Positions 51,166 through 62,347 are shown, numbered from the stretch's first letter. The stretch is 64,000 nucleotides of DNA from Spinacia oleracea (GCF_020520425.1 NC_079488.1:86719285-86783284), one strand, 5' to 3'. Notes: generated from the sequence alone by a model not told the origin. Translations and numbers: made by a program.

Positions 51166-52149
51166 ATGAAAATTAAAAAGGGCAAAATCGTATTTTCTTG
51201 CATCGGATGCGGACGTTTTTAGGAAAACACGAGCGTCGTTTAAAAACCCCCCAAAAACTTTGGGTAGCGTTTGGTAACTTGAATTTCATTTGAAATCCTT
51301 GATTTCAAATTTGGAAATTGAGATGATGAATTTGAATTCCAAATCAGTTGTTTAGCAAACACTTATCAGTGTAGTTCCAACATTCCAATACCACTGTAAT
51401 GTTAGGGAAGTCAATGTGATATTTCAATTCTAATACTAATTACGAACGACCGTTGTTTTGGTGTTTGCATAAAAATATTTTAAAAAATATAGATTATTAA
51501 CCTTCGTAAATATTATTCTCATCAAAAATGGTTATACTGGTCAACAATAAAGTAGGAAGAACAATATGCAATTGAAGTATTTTGGATATCAAAGGTAATT
51601 AATGAACCACAAACTCATATTTGGGAAAGAAAGATTCGATGAATCGCGATTGCACTAGTGCGGTATGTAGAACATAGTAGCAAGATGGATAATTTCATCA
51701 TCGGTTTGCGGGGCTTGCGGCTAGCTTTGAAGGTGAAGGATTGTGGCTACCTCCAATGGTGGAGCAACTGAAGTATCGACCTCCGACTAGTGTTGCAACA
51801 ACCACAATGGAGTTACAAAGTTTGTGATAGTGATTGGCTATAGAGAAGGGCTAAATCAGGGAGGAGAAGTTATAAAGAAACAAGAATTTGTAAATGACAG
51901 GTTTTTTTGTGTCATTTGAAATTCTTCTTTAGGAGCAGCATTTTAGCGAGCGTGGTTTGGATCAATTTCAATTCCAAATTCTATACTTTCACAAACTCCA
52001 TAATTTCTCCAATTCCATCATTTCAAATGGATTCCTTATTCCCAAACACACCATAGGGATTTTTAAATGACGCCCGCGTTTTTTTAAAAATGCCCACATT
52101 TAGTGTATGAAAATACGCTTTTGCCTTTATAATATTAATAACGGTAACG

Positions 52150-52205
<56 letters not shown>

Positions 52206-52863
52206 TTACAATAATTAATAATAATAATAATTAATAATTGGAAAATTTGTTAAAAATAAACCACCATTTGACCGGTCTGCTATTAACAGTATGACAAATC
52301 GATTAATTTTAAATAATCCAACGTTTAATTTACATCTCTATTAACAGGTCAAATTATCGGTGACCTACTCAGCAAGTCTTTGTTGACTCTCTTTCCTTCC
52401 TAAACCAAACCACTCACCCCATTTACACTCTCACCTACCTTCTCTTCATCTCTTTCATTTCTCCTCTGTAAACTAAAACGACGCCATGGCTGACGTAGCT
52501 TGAAGAAGTGAAAAATCGCGAAAGTAGAAAGCTATATTTTGGAATAACAACAGGAAGAAGAGTGCCAAAACAGAGAAGTGAAGCTTTATTCGCGTAATTG
52601 TAAGTCCCAAGAACCCTAATATGCGAAATTCAAAATTTGAATGCTTTACCTTGACATTTTCCAAATTGTTTGAATAAGAATCGTAATTAACTAATTTATA
52701 ATGTTATTATAGAAAATTTATAATGAACGTTGTGGTTATTTGGTTGGTTGCGTTTAATTGTGTGATTGATTTTGCGAATTAAATTAATTTTGTGGTTATT
52801 TGCATGTGTTTGAATGAGTGGTTTTGTGGGTAAAATTGATTGAATATGAACTGTTATTGGTAG

Positions 52864-53154
52864 GTAATCATTAGTGTGGATGAAGATGTGACATTGAAGT
52901 TTTTTCATGGATGGTTGTTTAAAAAGCAGAAAAATGGTCTAGGAGGAAAGATTAGGACTTTTGAAATTGATCCTGATGAGCTATGTTGGTTTTGGCTTGT
53001 TGACTTAGCAAAGAAATGTGGGGAGGGAAGTTACCAAAAAAGTGAACAAGTAATTTGGTTCCCAGGAAGAACTTGTCTAATGACTAATGGTTTAAGAAGG
53101 GTTTTAAGTGATAAGGAGGTATTGAAGATGACTGCTTTTGCTAAAAAGAACTGA
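52864..53154 (+). pseudogene. PB1-like domain exon inside the MULE
   Basis: After an acceptor-like TAG, the frame reads VIISVDEDVTLKFFHGW, then GGKIRTFEIDPDELCWFWL and LVDLAKKCG, then WFPGRTCLMTNGLRRVLSD and KEVLKMTAFAKK. This is the pattern of the N-terminal PB1-like domain often annotated in plant MULE-type proteins, ahead of the transposase. No upstream ATG in frame and no downstream transposase were found. Nine bases are missing relative to copy 1. Remnant, not a working gene. Confidence 0.75.
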
Positions 53155-53561
53155 TGCATAGATTTATATAAGACATTGTCGATCTTATTTTGTGTGGATG
53201 AATGTAAGACAATGTCATGCCTCTTATTTTGGTAAAAACTTGTTCGGATAAATGTAAGGCAATGGCATGCCACTTATTTCGGTAAAAACTTGTTCTGATG
53301 AATGTATTATTTTGGTAAAGGTTGTTCAGATGAATGTAATTAAGGCGATGCCTCTTATTTTGGTAATGTAATGCAAGACAAGTTCTTCAATGATGAATTT
53401 AAGCGTTTGTATGTTTGGTTGCACAATATGCTTTTTGGACGATTTAAGCATAGTTATAAATAGAACACAAAAGTGTGCTCAATAACATGTCACAAAATTT
53501 AAACACGCATAAACATGTCATATAATTCCAAAACTCGTAAAGCAATACAAATGTAAACTAT

Positions 53562-55068
53562 TGATATGTTCATATTTTATAGTGTTTTTACCCCCGTCCC
53601 TTAGTACTTTTTGATCTCAAATGAGCTCTTCGGAGCGATTTTTAGTACTAATGTGATCCTTGTAGTGTGTTTGTAGTTTCAGGTTCATCATTGTACGAAT
53701 TAGCATATTTTTGTGCATTTCTTACTCATTTGAATCTATACAATAGATTATGTACTTTCGAGAGCACACACACTGAGTTGGAAGAGTTTTCGAGCAAAGC
53801 GGATAGTGAAAGAACTAGAAAACCAACACTCGTCTACTCTTTTGATCATAACTTACGTTCTACAACTCCAAATGAAGTGATTCCAATTGGGTTGGATTCT
53901 AGACTTCATTATCTTTCCAACGAGTGGTATCTCGCCTAATTCCGACGAATAACGAAGGAGATATGGCGTTTTAAATATAGAGGATCGTGCAGTTTGTTTG
54001 CGCGCCCGACGGGCGAATGGCTGCCCGACGGGCGAACGTCTGCCCGACGGGCGGGAGCTGCCCGACCGGGCGCGTGTCGATGATTTCTAGAATGTCTCCC
54101 TCCGCCCGGCGGGCAGACCTGCGCCCGACGGGCGGATTTCGAGCTGGTCACCCGACGGGCGGAAGGCTGCCCGACCGGGCGACGACAACCCAGCAGGCTT
54201 ATGCGCGGTTTTCTTTCCGGTTTTCTTTTATTTTTATGGGCAAACTATAAATACTAGGCTTCAATTATTTTAGTGGACATCTTATTTTTTCCTAGTATTA
54301 GCCCCTTAGTTTATTTCTCTTAGCTTTGTTTTCTCTCTAATTTAGTTCAAAACACTTAGTTTCAAATTCAATAAAAACTCAAGCTTTCTATTACCATTGT
54401 TCTTCAATTAGGTATTGTTCTTTATTTCAATCCTTTGTTTTGCTATACTCATGTTTCCAATCATGTTAATTGCTTTGCTTATCATTAATATGCTTGAGTA
54501 ATTTAATTTCTAGGGTTTGGGGATCCATGAATAATATGAAGGGATATTGAATAATTGTGATTGTTGGCATTGTAATTAATTCCTATTGATTGGTTTATTT
54601 CACTATACAATTAGATTTGCGCAGGTTTAATTGTGGTAGTTATGCAATATCAAGTTAAGATCCGAGAGATGCAATTTGATGTTTAGGCTTGTGTCAATAG
54701 GTGGAATTAGAGTTAATACGTAGCGAGAGCCCGTTAATTCTAAGTCTATGATTAGTATCGATTCGAGAGAGCATGCTAGTCTAATTAATTACTTTGTTGA
54801 TTGTCGTGATTGTTTATTATCCTGGATTGTTATTTGTTGGTGAACCTATGCCCTAGATTCCTTAATTTATTGATCCATACTCGTTTAATATTCGTTCGTA
54901 GTCTTAGTATACAAATCATCAACCAACTCTTGTTCCCAATAGTCTAGTTTAATTAATTGATAGTAGAAAGAACGCCTGTTTCCCTGTGGATTCGACCCTG
55001 ACTTCCCTTGCTACCTAGTTAGTGGATTTAGGTTATTTTTGATTAGGTGATACGACTTAAGCCTGTCA
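53562..55068 (+). mobile_element. Solo LTR inside the MULE, copy 2
   Basis: TGATATG...GCCTGTCA, 1507 bp, flanked by ACTAT at 53557-53561 and 55069-55073. In copy 1 the same LTR is followed by retrotransposon leader, showing that a full element once stood here. The palindrome cluster with ACGG core is at about 53999-54182. Confidence 0.93.
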
Positions 55069-55228
55069 ACTATGTACTTCCAAATACTCGTACCACAATA
55101 AACATGTAAACTAACATATGCCTTTACCTTAACAACAATCCGTCGCGTAATTCTGATACCCGTACCGCCTACTTTAAACAACAATAGCCTACTTAATAAT
55201 CCATCAACCTAAACTCTTCCTACTTAAC

Positions 55229-55799
55229 CTATCTCAATAACATGGCCAAAACAGCAAAAATAAGCCATGAGAATATCAAAGTGAGAGACAAATTCTTCTC
55301 ATTTCTAGTATAATTCACCACTTCAATGCGCATATGACAAAGTTCATTCTTCATCTCATGCACATCCTCTTTCTGATTTTCCTTCTTCGTTTGCAATTTC
55401 TTAATTTTCTCTTCCAACAAACTCTTTCCATGTTCCAACTCAATAATTTGTGTGTCTTTTTCCAGCAACTTCATATGAAAATCATCACCACAATCCACTG
55501 TCATCGGCTATCCACCTAAAAAACTTGCAAGGTCGTTCATCTTAATTAAGAAACAATAATGAAATTAGTTAACCCATAAACTGAATTGTGCAATTAGACC
55601 AACAAATTCAAAATCAAAAAGGAATTAAAAATCAAAAAGAGCAATTACTGGCCAATAAGAACACCCAATGAATTTCAACCCCGCGTTCGGCCCTTGCTTT
55701 GTCGTTCTAACAACCGCTTCAATGTTGTGGTAACACTTCAATCCTCGAACCGAATTCGAGGAAGAAAATCCCCGATGATGTTGCTTTTCCTCTAGCCAT
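55229..55799 (-). pseudogene. GRF-type zinc-finger gene remnant inside the MULE
   Basis: Start ATG at 55799 (MARGKATSSG). After a one-base shift the frame gives SSSNSVRGLKCYHNIE, AVVRTTKQGPNAGLKF and IGCSYWP, the front of a GRF zinc finger. A donor (GTAATTG) near 55648 and an intron follow. The next exon gives CKFFRWIADDSG, then a second shift, then a coiled coil (KLLEKDTQIIELEHGKSLLE and on) and a C-terminal membrane helix (LTLIFSWLIFAVLAMLL) ending at 55229. GRF finger, coiled coil and tail anchor form a common plant family linked to MULEs. Two frameshifts make it a pseudogene. Confidence 0.72.
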
Positions 55800-56196
55800 T
55801 AATTAAAGACAAAGTGCGAGAGATAAGAGAAGAAAGAAAAAAATGGGGATGAATGGAATAGCAGAGGATGAAGGAGGCGAAGCAGGGAAGGGGGGTTTTA
55901 ATAGGGAGGTGGGGTTTTAAACCGCCAACGGTAATAAACCGTCATTTCATCACCTTCACCTGTTTCAACAGGTCACAATCTAATTTGACCTGTTATTAGA
56001 AGATGTTAATTAAACGTTGGATTATTTAAAATTAATCGAGTTGTCATACTAATATTAGCAGACCGGGCAAAGGTTGGATTATTTTTAACAAACTTTCCTT
56101 AATAATTTAATATTCATTATAATAATAATAATAATAATATAATAGTAATTGAATTGAATTAACATTCGGTTGATTGTGTTCCCCGAGCACTGAAAA

Positions 56197-57625
56197 TGAT
56201 AAAGGGAAAACTAGGTCGTTGCTATTCTTACCTAAATCAATCTAAATACCTAAATTAACCACTAGAAACAAGTAGAATGAAAAGCAAGGGTCGACATCCA
56301 CGGAGATTTGCGGGTTTTGTAGCTTAAAGTGCTAACATAAGCTAGTTCGAAGAAGGGTTGTTTGTTGAAGGGAGTGTAAAAACTAAATGACTAAAATGAG
56401 AAGCAAAGATTTAAAACACCAGGGAATTGGGTTCAGTAAGGGGTGCATGCAATAGGGAATAAGGGATTACTAACAAATTAGAACTACAAAGACAAGTCAA
56501 AAGGGAATCGGTTTCTCAAACTACTCACAAGGCCATAAATCATGCTCCCGCATCAATTCAAATCTAGAGAGAAAACTAAGAAAATTCAACCGAAATCGTA
56601 CGACACAAAGACTCACAATTCCTTGCCAAGTCAATGCATTGCACTCCATTAACTAAGCAAGGTTACGTCTAACCGAGCAAACAACGGATAAAACCCCCCA
56701 ACTTATGCATTTAATTGTAAGAGCTAAAAATTCTACCTTAAACCCCAAACATGAAAACCCCTAGACTACACCCAAACCCCTAGATAAGGAACTACTAACA
56801 CATAGGTTTGCCTACAAATTTCAATACCATATATTCAATCGAAGCATGCATCTCCAAATAATCAAAGCAAAAATCCTTAACCAAATGGTCTAGACTAACT
56901 TCATCATGGAAATCAAATCTATAAACAAAATTATCACCAATAATGCAGTCAAAACCACCAAACCATGAAAGATTATTAGCCAAGGAATCAATAAATTTAA
57001 TCATAGAAGATTAGAAGAATCCTAAAATAGACAAGCAAGTGGAAAAGGAGGCAAGTCAAAAGAGACTATAAATAAATGAAAATAAAAGAAGGCAAAGGTT
57101 GAGTGTTTTACAATGAAGCTTTAATCCAAAACTTGAGGAGAATCCCCAACATACATGAGCAATTAATGAAGTTCCTTGTTTTTTTCTCTCTAAAACTTTA
57201 AGAAGTTCAGAAAATAAGAATGTAATGAGGTATCCAAACAATTGGGGGAAAAGGAGTATTTATACTCTTTCCTAAAAAGGACAAAAGAAAATAAGAAATA
57301 AAAGAAACCGGACGCTGGTGCGGGCGCACAAATATGGGTCTTCTATGTGAGCTTGTGCGGGATCTTACAACTACATGCGGGCGCACCATATGCTTGAAAT
57401 TCTCTTCTTTTCCTTTGAAGTCGTCCAAGTTCCTACAAAATTAAAATAAATGAATGAAAACGAAACAAAACTAAGGGAAAACGATCTAAACTATGAATTA
57501 TTAAGAATTAGGGTAAAACTAAAAACATAGTAAAAAATCATAGAATATAAGAAGAAATGAGAAGGAAAACTAGAATAAAAAGATAAGAAAATACCGGCTT
57601 AGAGCGACATAAATGCCACTCATCA
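56197..57625 (-). repeat. LTR of another Ty3/gypsy-type family
   Basis: Begins TGATAAAGGG and ends CTCATCA (TGATGAGTGGC in its own sense). A polypurine-like AGCTTGAGGGAGTT abuts on the right (57626-57640). On the left is a sequence (GTGCTCGGGGAAC on the minus strand) like a degenerate primer site. TATA box (minus strand GAGTATAAATACTC) at about 57254-57267. The LTR carries the motif TCGACATCCACGGAG, like the TCGTATCCACAGGG of the other LTR family. No matching 5-bp flanks. Confidence 0.65.
57310..57390. promoter_or_regulatory. GC-rich palindromic motifs upstream of the LTR TATA box
   Basis: GGTGCGGGCGCAC, TTGTGCGGGA and TGCGGGCGCACC lie 45-125 bp upstream (minus strand) of the TATA box. Same layout as in the other LTR families of this window, with a different core. 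Confidence 0.55.
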
Positions 57626-57640
57626 AACTCCCTCAAGCTA

Positions 57641-58324
57641 AGCCTTTACTAATCCTCTAGCAAATCAATCATGAAACGAGAGGAGGATGAGCTTATTAAG
57701 AGATAATATACCAAGGTCTAAGGGGTCGTTAAGTGGTGCTTGAAATTTGTATTAAAAAAATATTATTGATATTTATGATACTATGTAAGTAGAACTTTGA
57801 TCTAATTAGTAGTATTAGGCGTGTATGACTGTTAAGCCTTTGTAGCTATGTATTTTCTTCTGTATAAACTATCCTGTGCATAATACATTTGACCTTAAGG
57901 GACCCTTGCATGTTAGATACCGTAGTCAATATCAACCAAAACATCTGTTACACCAGCAACTAACCTTTACAAATTCTACTCTTTTGCATGAAATACCATG
58001 CATGAAGATATGTTTTTGGGGATTTTGAGAGACTTTATCAGAGATTCTTTAAACATTGTCGATAGTTCGACACCTGTGTCCAATTCTTGCATGATCTTGC
58101 TTGTATTGTGACTTTGATATTATCGTTGCACATGTTTTATGAATTATTTTGGCTGATTATTTATATATTTGAAAATTTTCTAGAAATCTATTATTTTCAC
58201 TATTGTTTGTTCTTCCTTATTGTAGTCTTCCTCAGATAGAGCGTCTTTTTTCAATGAGTTTATGAAAAATGGTTAATCTTTATTGCTGCTAAAGGGTAAC
58301 AATTGTATATGTCAACCAGTGCAG
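57641..58324. other. Spacer
   Basis: 57641-57720 may be internal sequence of the preceding retrotransposon. The rest is AT-rich without recognisable features. Confidence 0.4.
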
Positions 58325-58562
58325 ATGGGTATTGCTTCTGTATGTGTTTCCAGCAAAACCATATGAACTAATGGAAGACCTTTTTTTTCGGGAATGTCGC
58401 AGTCCTTATTGTATCTCAAATGATTTTCCAGTGGATCCTGGTGAGGTTCGGGATAGTGAACGCCGCACAAAAATGTGTGTTCCACAACCTGACCTTTCTT
58501 CTAAGAGTGGGATGACCTGTGGCCAAAGTGTCAGGGATGTCTTTCTCGGTGGTAGTGGATAT
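58325..58562 (+). pseudogene. Coding-like exon of unknown origin
   Basis: Between an acceptor-like GTGCAG and a donor GGATATGTAAGC an open frame reads WVLLLYVFPAKPYELMED, then FFRECRSPYCISNDFPVDP, GEVRDSERRTKMCVPQPD and SGMTCGQSVRDVFLGGSGY. Composition and splice sites look like a real exon. I do not recognise the protein, and it does not match what I know of the histidine kinase whose last exon follows 400 bp downstream. It could be a fragment of a different gene brought in by transposition. Confidence 0.45.
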
Positions 58563-58966
58563 GTAAGCATTCTTTATCAATCGTAATATCTTGTGGGATT
58601 ATTACTAGCAAACCCTTTAATTCCTGCTTTTTTTAGAGGTGTGTTTAGGGTGTGAACTTCAAATTAAATTAATTAAAAGTAGGATCTAGATTGATGGCTG
58701 ATGGAGATGGATTATAGGCAGTAAACACTCTCAAATGCTCTCTAAATGCCGAAGGATGTTGCACAACATGTCCCTGCAAGAAGGGATAGTAGCAAGTATA
58801 ACTCCTGCTCTAAGCCTGAACTTCCCTCCGTTTGACTTTAATTCTAATACATTGTCAGGTAATACATGCACTTAATTGAACTACACTGGTTTAAAGATTG
58901 ATTGATTATCCACTAAAATCAGTAATAATTAATTAGTTGTTGTTATCTGATGTTATAACTATGCAG

Positions 58967-59180
58967 ATGCCAGATGGATGGCTATGAGGCTACGAAAGAG
59001 ATTCGAAGATTAGAATCAGGAACAGGTGCCCACATTCCAATAGTTGCACTGAAAGCCCACGCAATGTCATCTGATGAGGATAAATGCTTGGAGGTAGGCA
59101 TGGATGCTTATCTGACAAAGCCAAATAATTACAAGCTTATGGTTTCGACTATTCTTTCACTAACCAGGAAAGTCACTTGA
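58967..59180 (+). pseudogene. Receiver-domain fragment of an AHK1-like hybrid histidine kinase
   Basis: After acceptor TATGCAG the sequence gives MDGYEATKEIRRLESGTGAH, then IPIVALKAHAMSSDEDKCLE, VGMDAYLTKPNNYKLMV and STILSLT, the end of the receiver domain of AHK1-type osmosensing kinases. Expected MPKMDG is broken: ATGCCAG-ATGGAT lacks two bases, so the exon start is out of frame. The conserved switch Thr (VALTAHAM) is Lys here, while the Lys of TKP is kept. The phospho-acceptor Asp exon and all kinase parts are absent upstream. A dead fragment. Confidence 0.78.
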
Positions 59181-60293
59181 GCCTCTTTCTGTAACCCACC
59201 ATCTTCTCTGAATCTTGTTATCTTATAGTACATACTTTGTAGCTAACACGGATTTATAGTGACAGAAGTGAGTAAGATGATTAGCATGTTTTGTAGAAAC
59301 CAAAAGTTCAACTACATCTTTTATATTGTATAACTATTATCAGTATGCTATATTGCTATGCACTACTAGCACAATTGAATATTGAAACTGATGTAAATGT
59401 AAATAAATGTATATATTTGTAATCTTATTTTAACACCTTGAAGTTAGCTTTGGTGAAGACGCGACCCTTAAAAACCTGAATCAGTTCATGCGACAGCTGA
59501 TCTATCGGCTCTAATATTATTCAAAGATTGACCATGGATGGTTTGAGATGAACTTCCATCTGCCCTAATGTTGACCCTAAAGTTTTGATGATGAAAAAGC
59601 AAACTCCTGACTAGTGGTTAAGTTATGTTGCATAATAGGTTCCGAGATCCTTAGAGGGATAATGCTAAGTTAAGGAGATCTTGAGTTGGATAAACTAAGC
59701 AACGTGGAATATAAGCAAGTAGTTGATCCATGTCAGACACTACATTGAAGAAATAATCATTACGCAAGTTTACAAAGGCGTGATCCTTAGGCGAGTTCCT
59801 AAGGCGAGATCCTCATATATTATGTGGATCCTCGATGTTCCAGAGAAGGAACAAATTGGGAAGACTTCGAGTGAAGCTTCTAAAGGTGCAACATGAAGAC
59901 TACAACATATGAGTTTATGTTTAGGATTTATGTAAGTATTTAATATTGTTTATACGTAATTTGGAACTAAAGGAACCTAAGTATTTTGGTACGTTTTAAA
60001 TTGAAATATATTAACTGTAATTATAAAAGAGTTTTAAGTTGGAAAATCTATGTTAATAAATAAAATGAATTTAATTAATAAATGTAAACATAGGATTCTG
60101 TTTTCATTCTCCTTGTTTCTCAAGCAAAAGATTTTCCATGATCCTTAAAACTCTCCCACGTATTTCTGTTTAAACGTGCAAGTAGTGTTTTGATTTGGTC
60201 TTCCTGTTTCTCTCCAACTATGCCCATGTTAATGAGCAGTAACAGTTAGTGGGTAGTTGAGGAGAACATGGGTATCCAACCTTAAGTAAAACT
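59181..60293. other. Spacer with a possible copia-type LTR fragment
   Basis: From TGTTGACCC at 59579 the text (TTTTGATGATGAAAAAGC, CTAGTGGTTAAGTTATGTTG) resembles LTRs of SIRE-type copia elements, but I cannot set the right edge or a target duplication. Confidence 0.35.
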
Positions 60294-61757
60294 TGTGAGG
60301 GGGTCGAAAAAGCGCGAGGTTAATGCGTGACCTTATCCCTCGTGGGTGTGACGATTCTTTTTATTCAATCAAGTGTAATTGGATTTCCTGTGAGTATACA
60401 CCCAATTGACTAGTAATATAGGAGTCGCCATTCAGTTTTTAACAACAATGAGAAAAACTGACAAAACCCGGTTATCGTGACATAAAGGGAGTGCAATTAT
60501 GTTTGACCACGACGGCCGTAGGTTCCCTTGTGATCCCTGGTGTGGGGATCTCTCAATATACACCCGCAAGGTAGAGATTGAGGGTTCGGGGGACTGTAAC
60601 TACCGAGAGGAGTAATTCGCTCGTCGATAACTCTAGAGGCAGGATATCCTTACTAGCTCAGCATAAATAATTGAAGGGACATGCGTTAACTATTAAACTA
60701 ATCTGAATTGATTTTAGCAATATGCAACATATAATACTAATTCGATCGTGATTATCTGATTTAAATAACATTAAGGGACCTAGCATGATAATCCGACTTC
60801 CCAAAAATATTATATTTGTTAGGCGTGATAGAACAATCAGATTAGGTTAGTTTAACTGTTCATAAAAAGGGCGAGGAAAGCAGTTAAATCATCGAAAAGG
60901 GACATGTTACGACGCACCCTTGAGAGGTGCGTCACGGTTCTCAGAAAACTAACCACTTTGACTTTGCTATTTCTCCTTTTTATTTAACGAATCTCAATTA
61001 TGGGACAGGATACGTTCTGTTCGATTTAAGGACCGATTGCGACAGAACGCGTGAACAGTTTCGCAGCGAGAGGCTCAGGCTAAGGGGTTTAGAGTCAATA
61101 CTCAGAATATATTATGTGTTGTTGTGTGTTGTTTCACGTTGAAACTAGGGGCCTATTTATAGGGAAGAGTTCGTGGAAAGATAGAATTGCAGAGTTCTAC
61201 TCCACAAAGAATTAGGAAAAGAGACGTACCCAGGTATTTTCAGCGCCCAAGCCTGGGCGCCGAAGATTACGGCGCCCAGAGCCAGGCGTTGAAAATAGGG
61301 TCTGGGCAGTTTTGTTTAGTCAGATTCGGATTCCTAAAATCCGTAGAGTTTGAGATTAATTCGAGTCTTTTAGCGCGTATCAATTTTGTGACGGAATGCG
61401 TCTGGGCCCGTTACGAACTCTAGGTTCGTTAGGATTTTAATTAATACGTAACTCTTATTTCCGAATCCTATTAGGAATAGGATTCTCGCGGTTTTCTATC
61501 TCATTTAGGATTTATGTTGGAGTGCAACACCTAATTCTGACAGGTTTCTATCTTTTATGATTTGCCACTTTTAGAAGCTACCTTTTACGGCAGTTACTAT
61601 TTTTATCAGGTTTCCATAAATAGCAGGTTTCGGGTAAAATGAAATGGGGAATCGAGATTCGTTTATTTTATAGGAGATGCGTTGTCAAGTGGAGTTTTTA
61701 TGCTTTCATCATCGAACCTTTCCCTTGCGGGAACGGGGACAAAAGTAGGTGTCTACA
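60294..61757 (-). repeat. 3' LTR of a Tat/Ogre/Retand-like retrotransposon
   Basis: In its own sense it starts TGTAGACACCTACTTTTGTC (right edge 61757) and probably ends CCCCCTCACA (left edge about 60294). A polypurine tract AAAGTGGGGGCTAAC (61758-61772) adjoins the right edge, so the element body lies to the right on the minus strand. TATA box (minus strand TATAAATAGG) at about 61153-61161. The left edge is inferred because no target duplication could be matched. Confidence 0.78.
61236..61296. promoter_or_regulatory. 61-bp nested palindrome in the LTR promoter
   Basis: Outer arms ATTTTCAGCGCCCA / AGGCGTTGAAAAT enclose two inner inverted pairs (GCGCCCAAGCCTGGGCGC and GGCGCCCAGAGCCAGGCG). It sits about 75 bp upstream of the minus-strand TATA box. 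A second copy of the same length is at 63040-63100. Confidence 0.8.
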
Positions 61758-61772
61758 GTTAGCCCCCACTTT
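61758..61772 (-). other. Polypurine tract of the Tat-like element
   Basis: Minus strand AAAGTGGGGGCTAAC directly before the LTR start TGTAGAC. This fixes the element's orientation. Confidence 0.75.
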
Positions 61773-62203
61773 GACTGAGTCTTGGAGTAAGACGATGGTC
61801 AAAGTATTAGACGGAGTGCGTCACACAAGCCATGGTGTAGGTGACCTATTTTGCGAGGGTCTCACGAGCCCCCGAGTGATAACATTTGACTTAAGGGTTA
61901 TCACTTGAAGTGTCGACATATCCCTCACGCGTCATTGGGATTTGTCAACTGATAGTATAGAAACTTCCTCACTTTGTCATTGGAAGGATCTAAAGATGCG
62001 TAGAAACTCCCTCACTTTGTCATTGGGAGTAGCTACAAATGTTTTCGAAATTAAAGCTGTAAAGTGTAATTGGGCCTGGCCAAGCCCAATCACGAGGTAA
62101 AACGTTTTTAAAGATTCTCATTTTTAGGGCTAGCTAAACGAGAAAAACCCCTTGTTTTTATAGGACGTAAAACGAAGGAAAATCCAGCACATCGCTCTTT
62201 TTT

Positions 62204-62347
62204 GGAAAAACGAAAAACCATTCCTTTAATTTTTGGAAAAAGGGAAAACCAATCCTTTAATTTTCGGAAAAAGGGAAAACCGATCCTTTGATTTTCGGAA
62301 AAAGGGAAAACCGATCCTTTGATTTTCGGAAAAAGGGAAAACCGATA
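62204..62347. repeat. 31-bp tandem repeat, about 4.6 units
   Basis: Units start GGAAAAAGGGAAAACCGATC at 62204, 62235, 62266, 62297 and 62328. The last two full units are identical; the first is the most diverged. Confidence 0.92.

Larger units (their letters stand above)
49574..55068. repeat. Tandem duplication, copy 2
   Basis: Matches copy 1 from 42184 to 49253, except for a 1558-bp deletion (copy 1 bases 43157-44714) across the 5-bp microhomology CTCGG at about 50544-50548, microsatellite length changes and scattered substitutions. Confidence 0.92.
52240..56098. mobile_element. Complete Mutator-like element (MULE) with nested solo LTR
   Basis: TIRs of about 130 bp: left begins GGAAAATTTGTTAAAAATAA, right reversed begins GGAAAGTTTGTTAAAAATAA, and both run through GATTAATTTTAAATAATCC to the GTCAAATTA stretch. 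A perfect 9-bp duplication TTAATAATT lies at 52231-52239 and 56099-56107, diagnostic for Mutator. Contents: a PB1-like exon (52864-53154), a solo LTR (53562-55068) and a GRF zinc-finger remnant on the other strand (55229-55799). No MULE transposase or SWIM finger remains, so it is non-autonomous. Confidence 0.93.
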
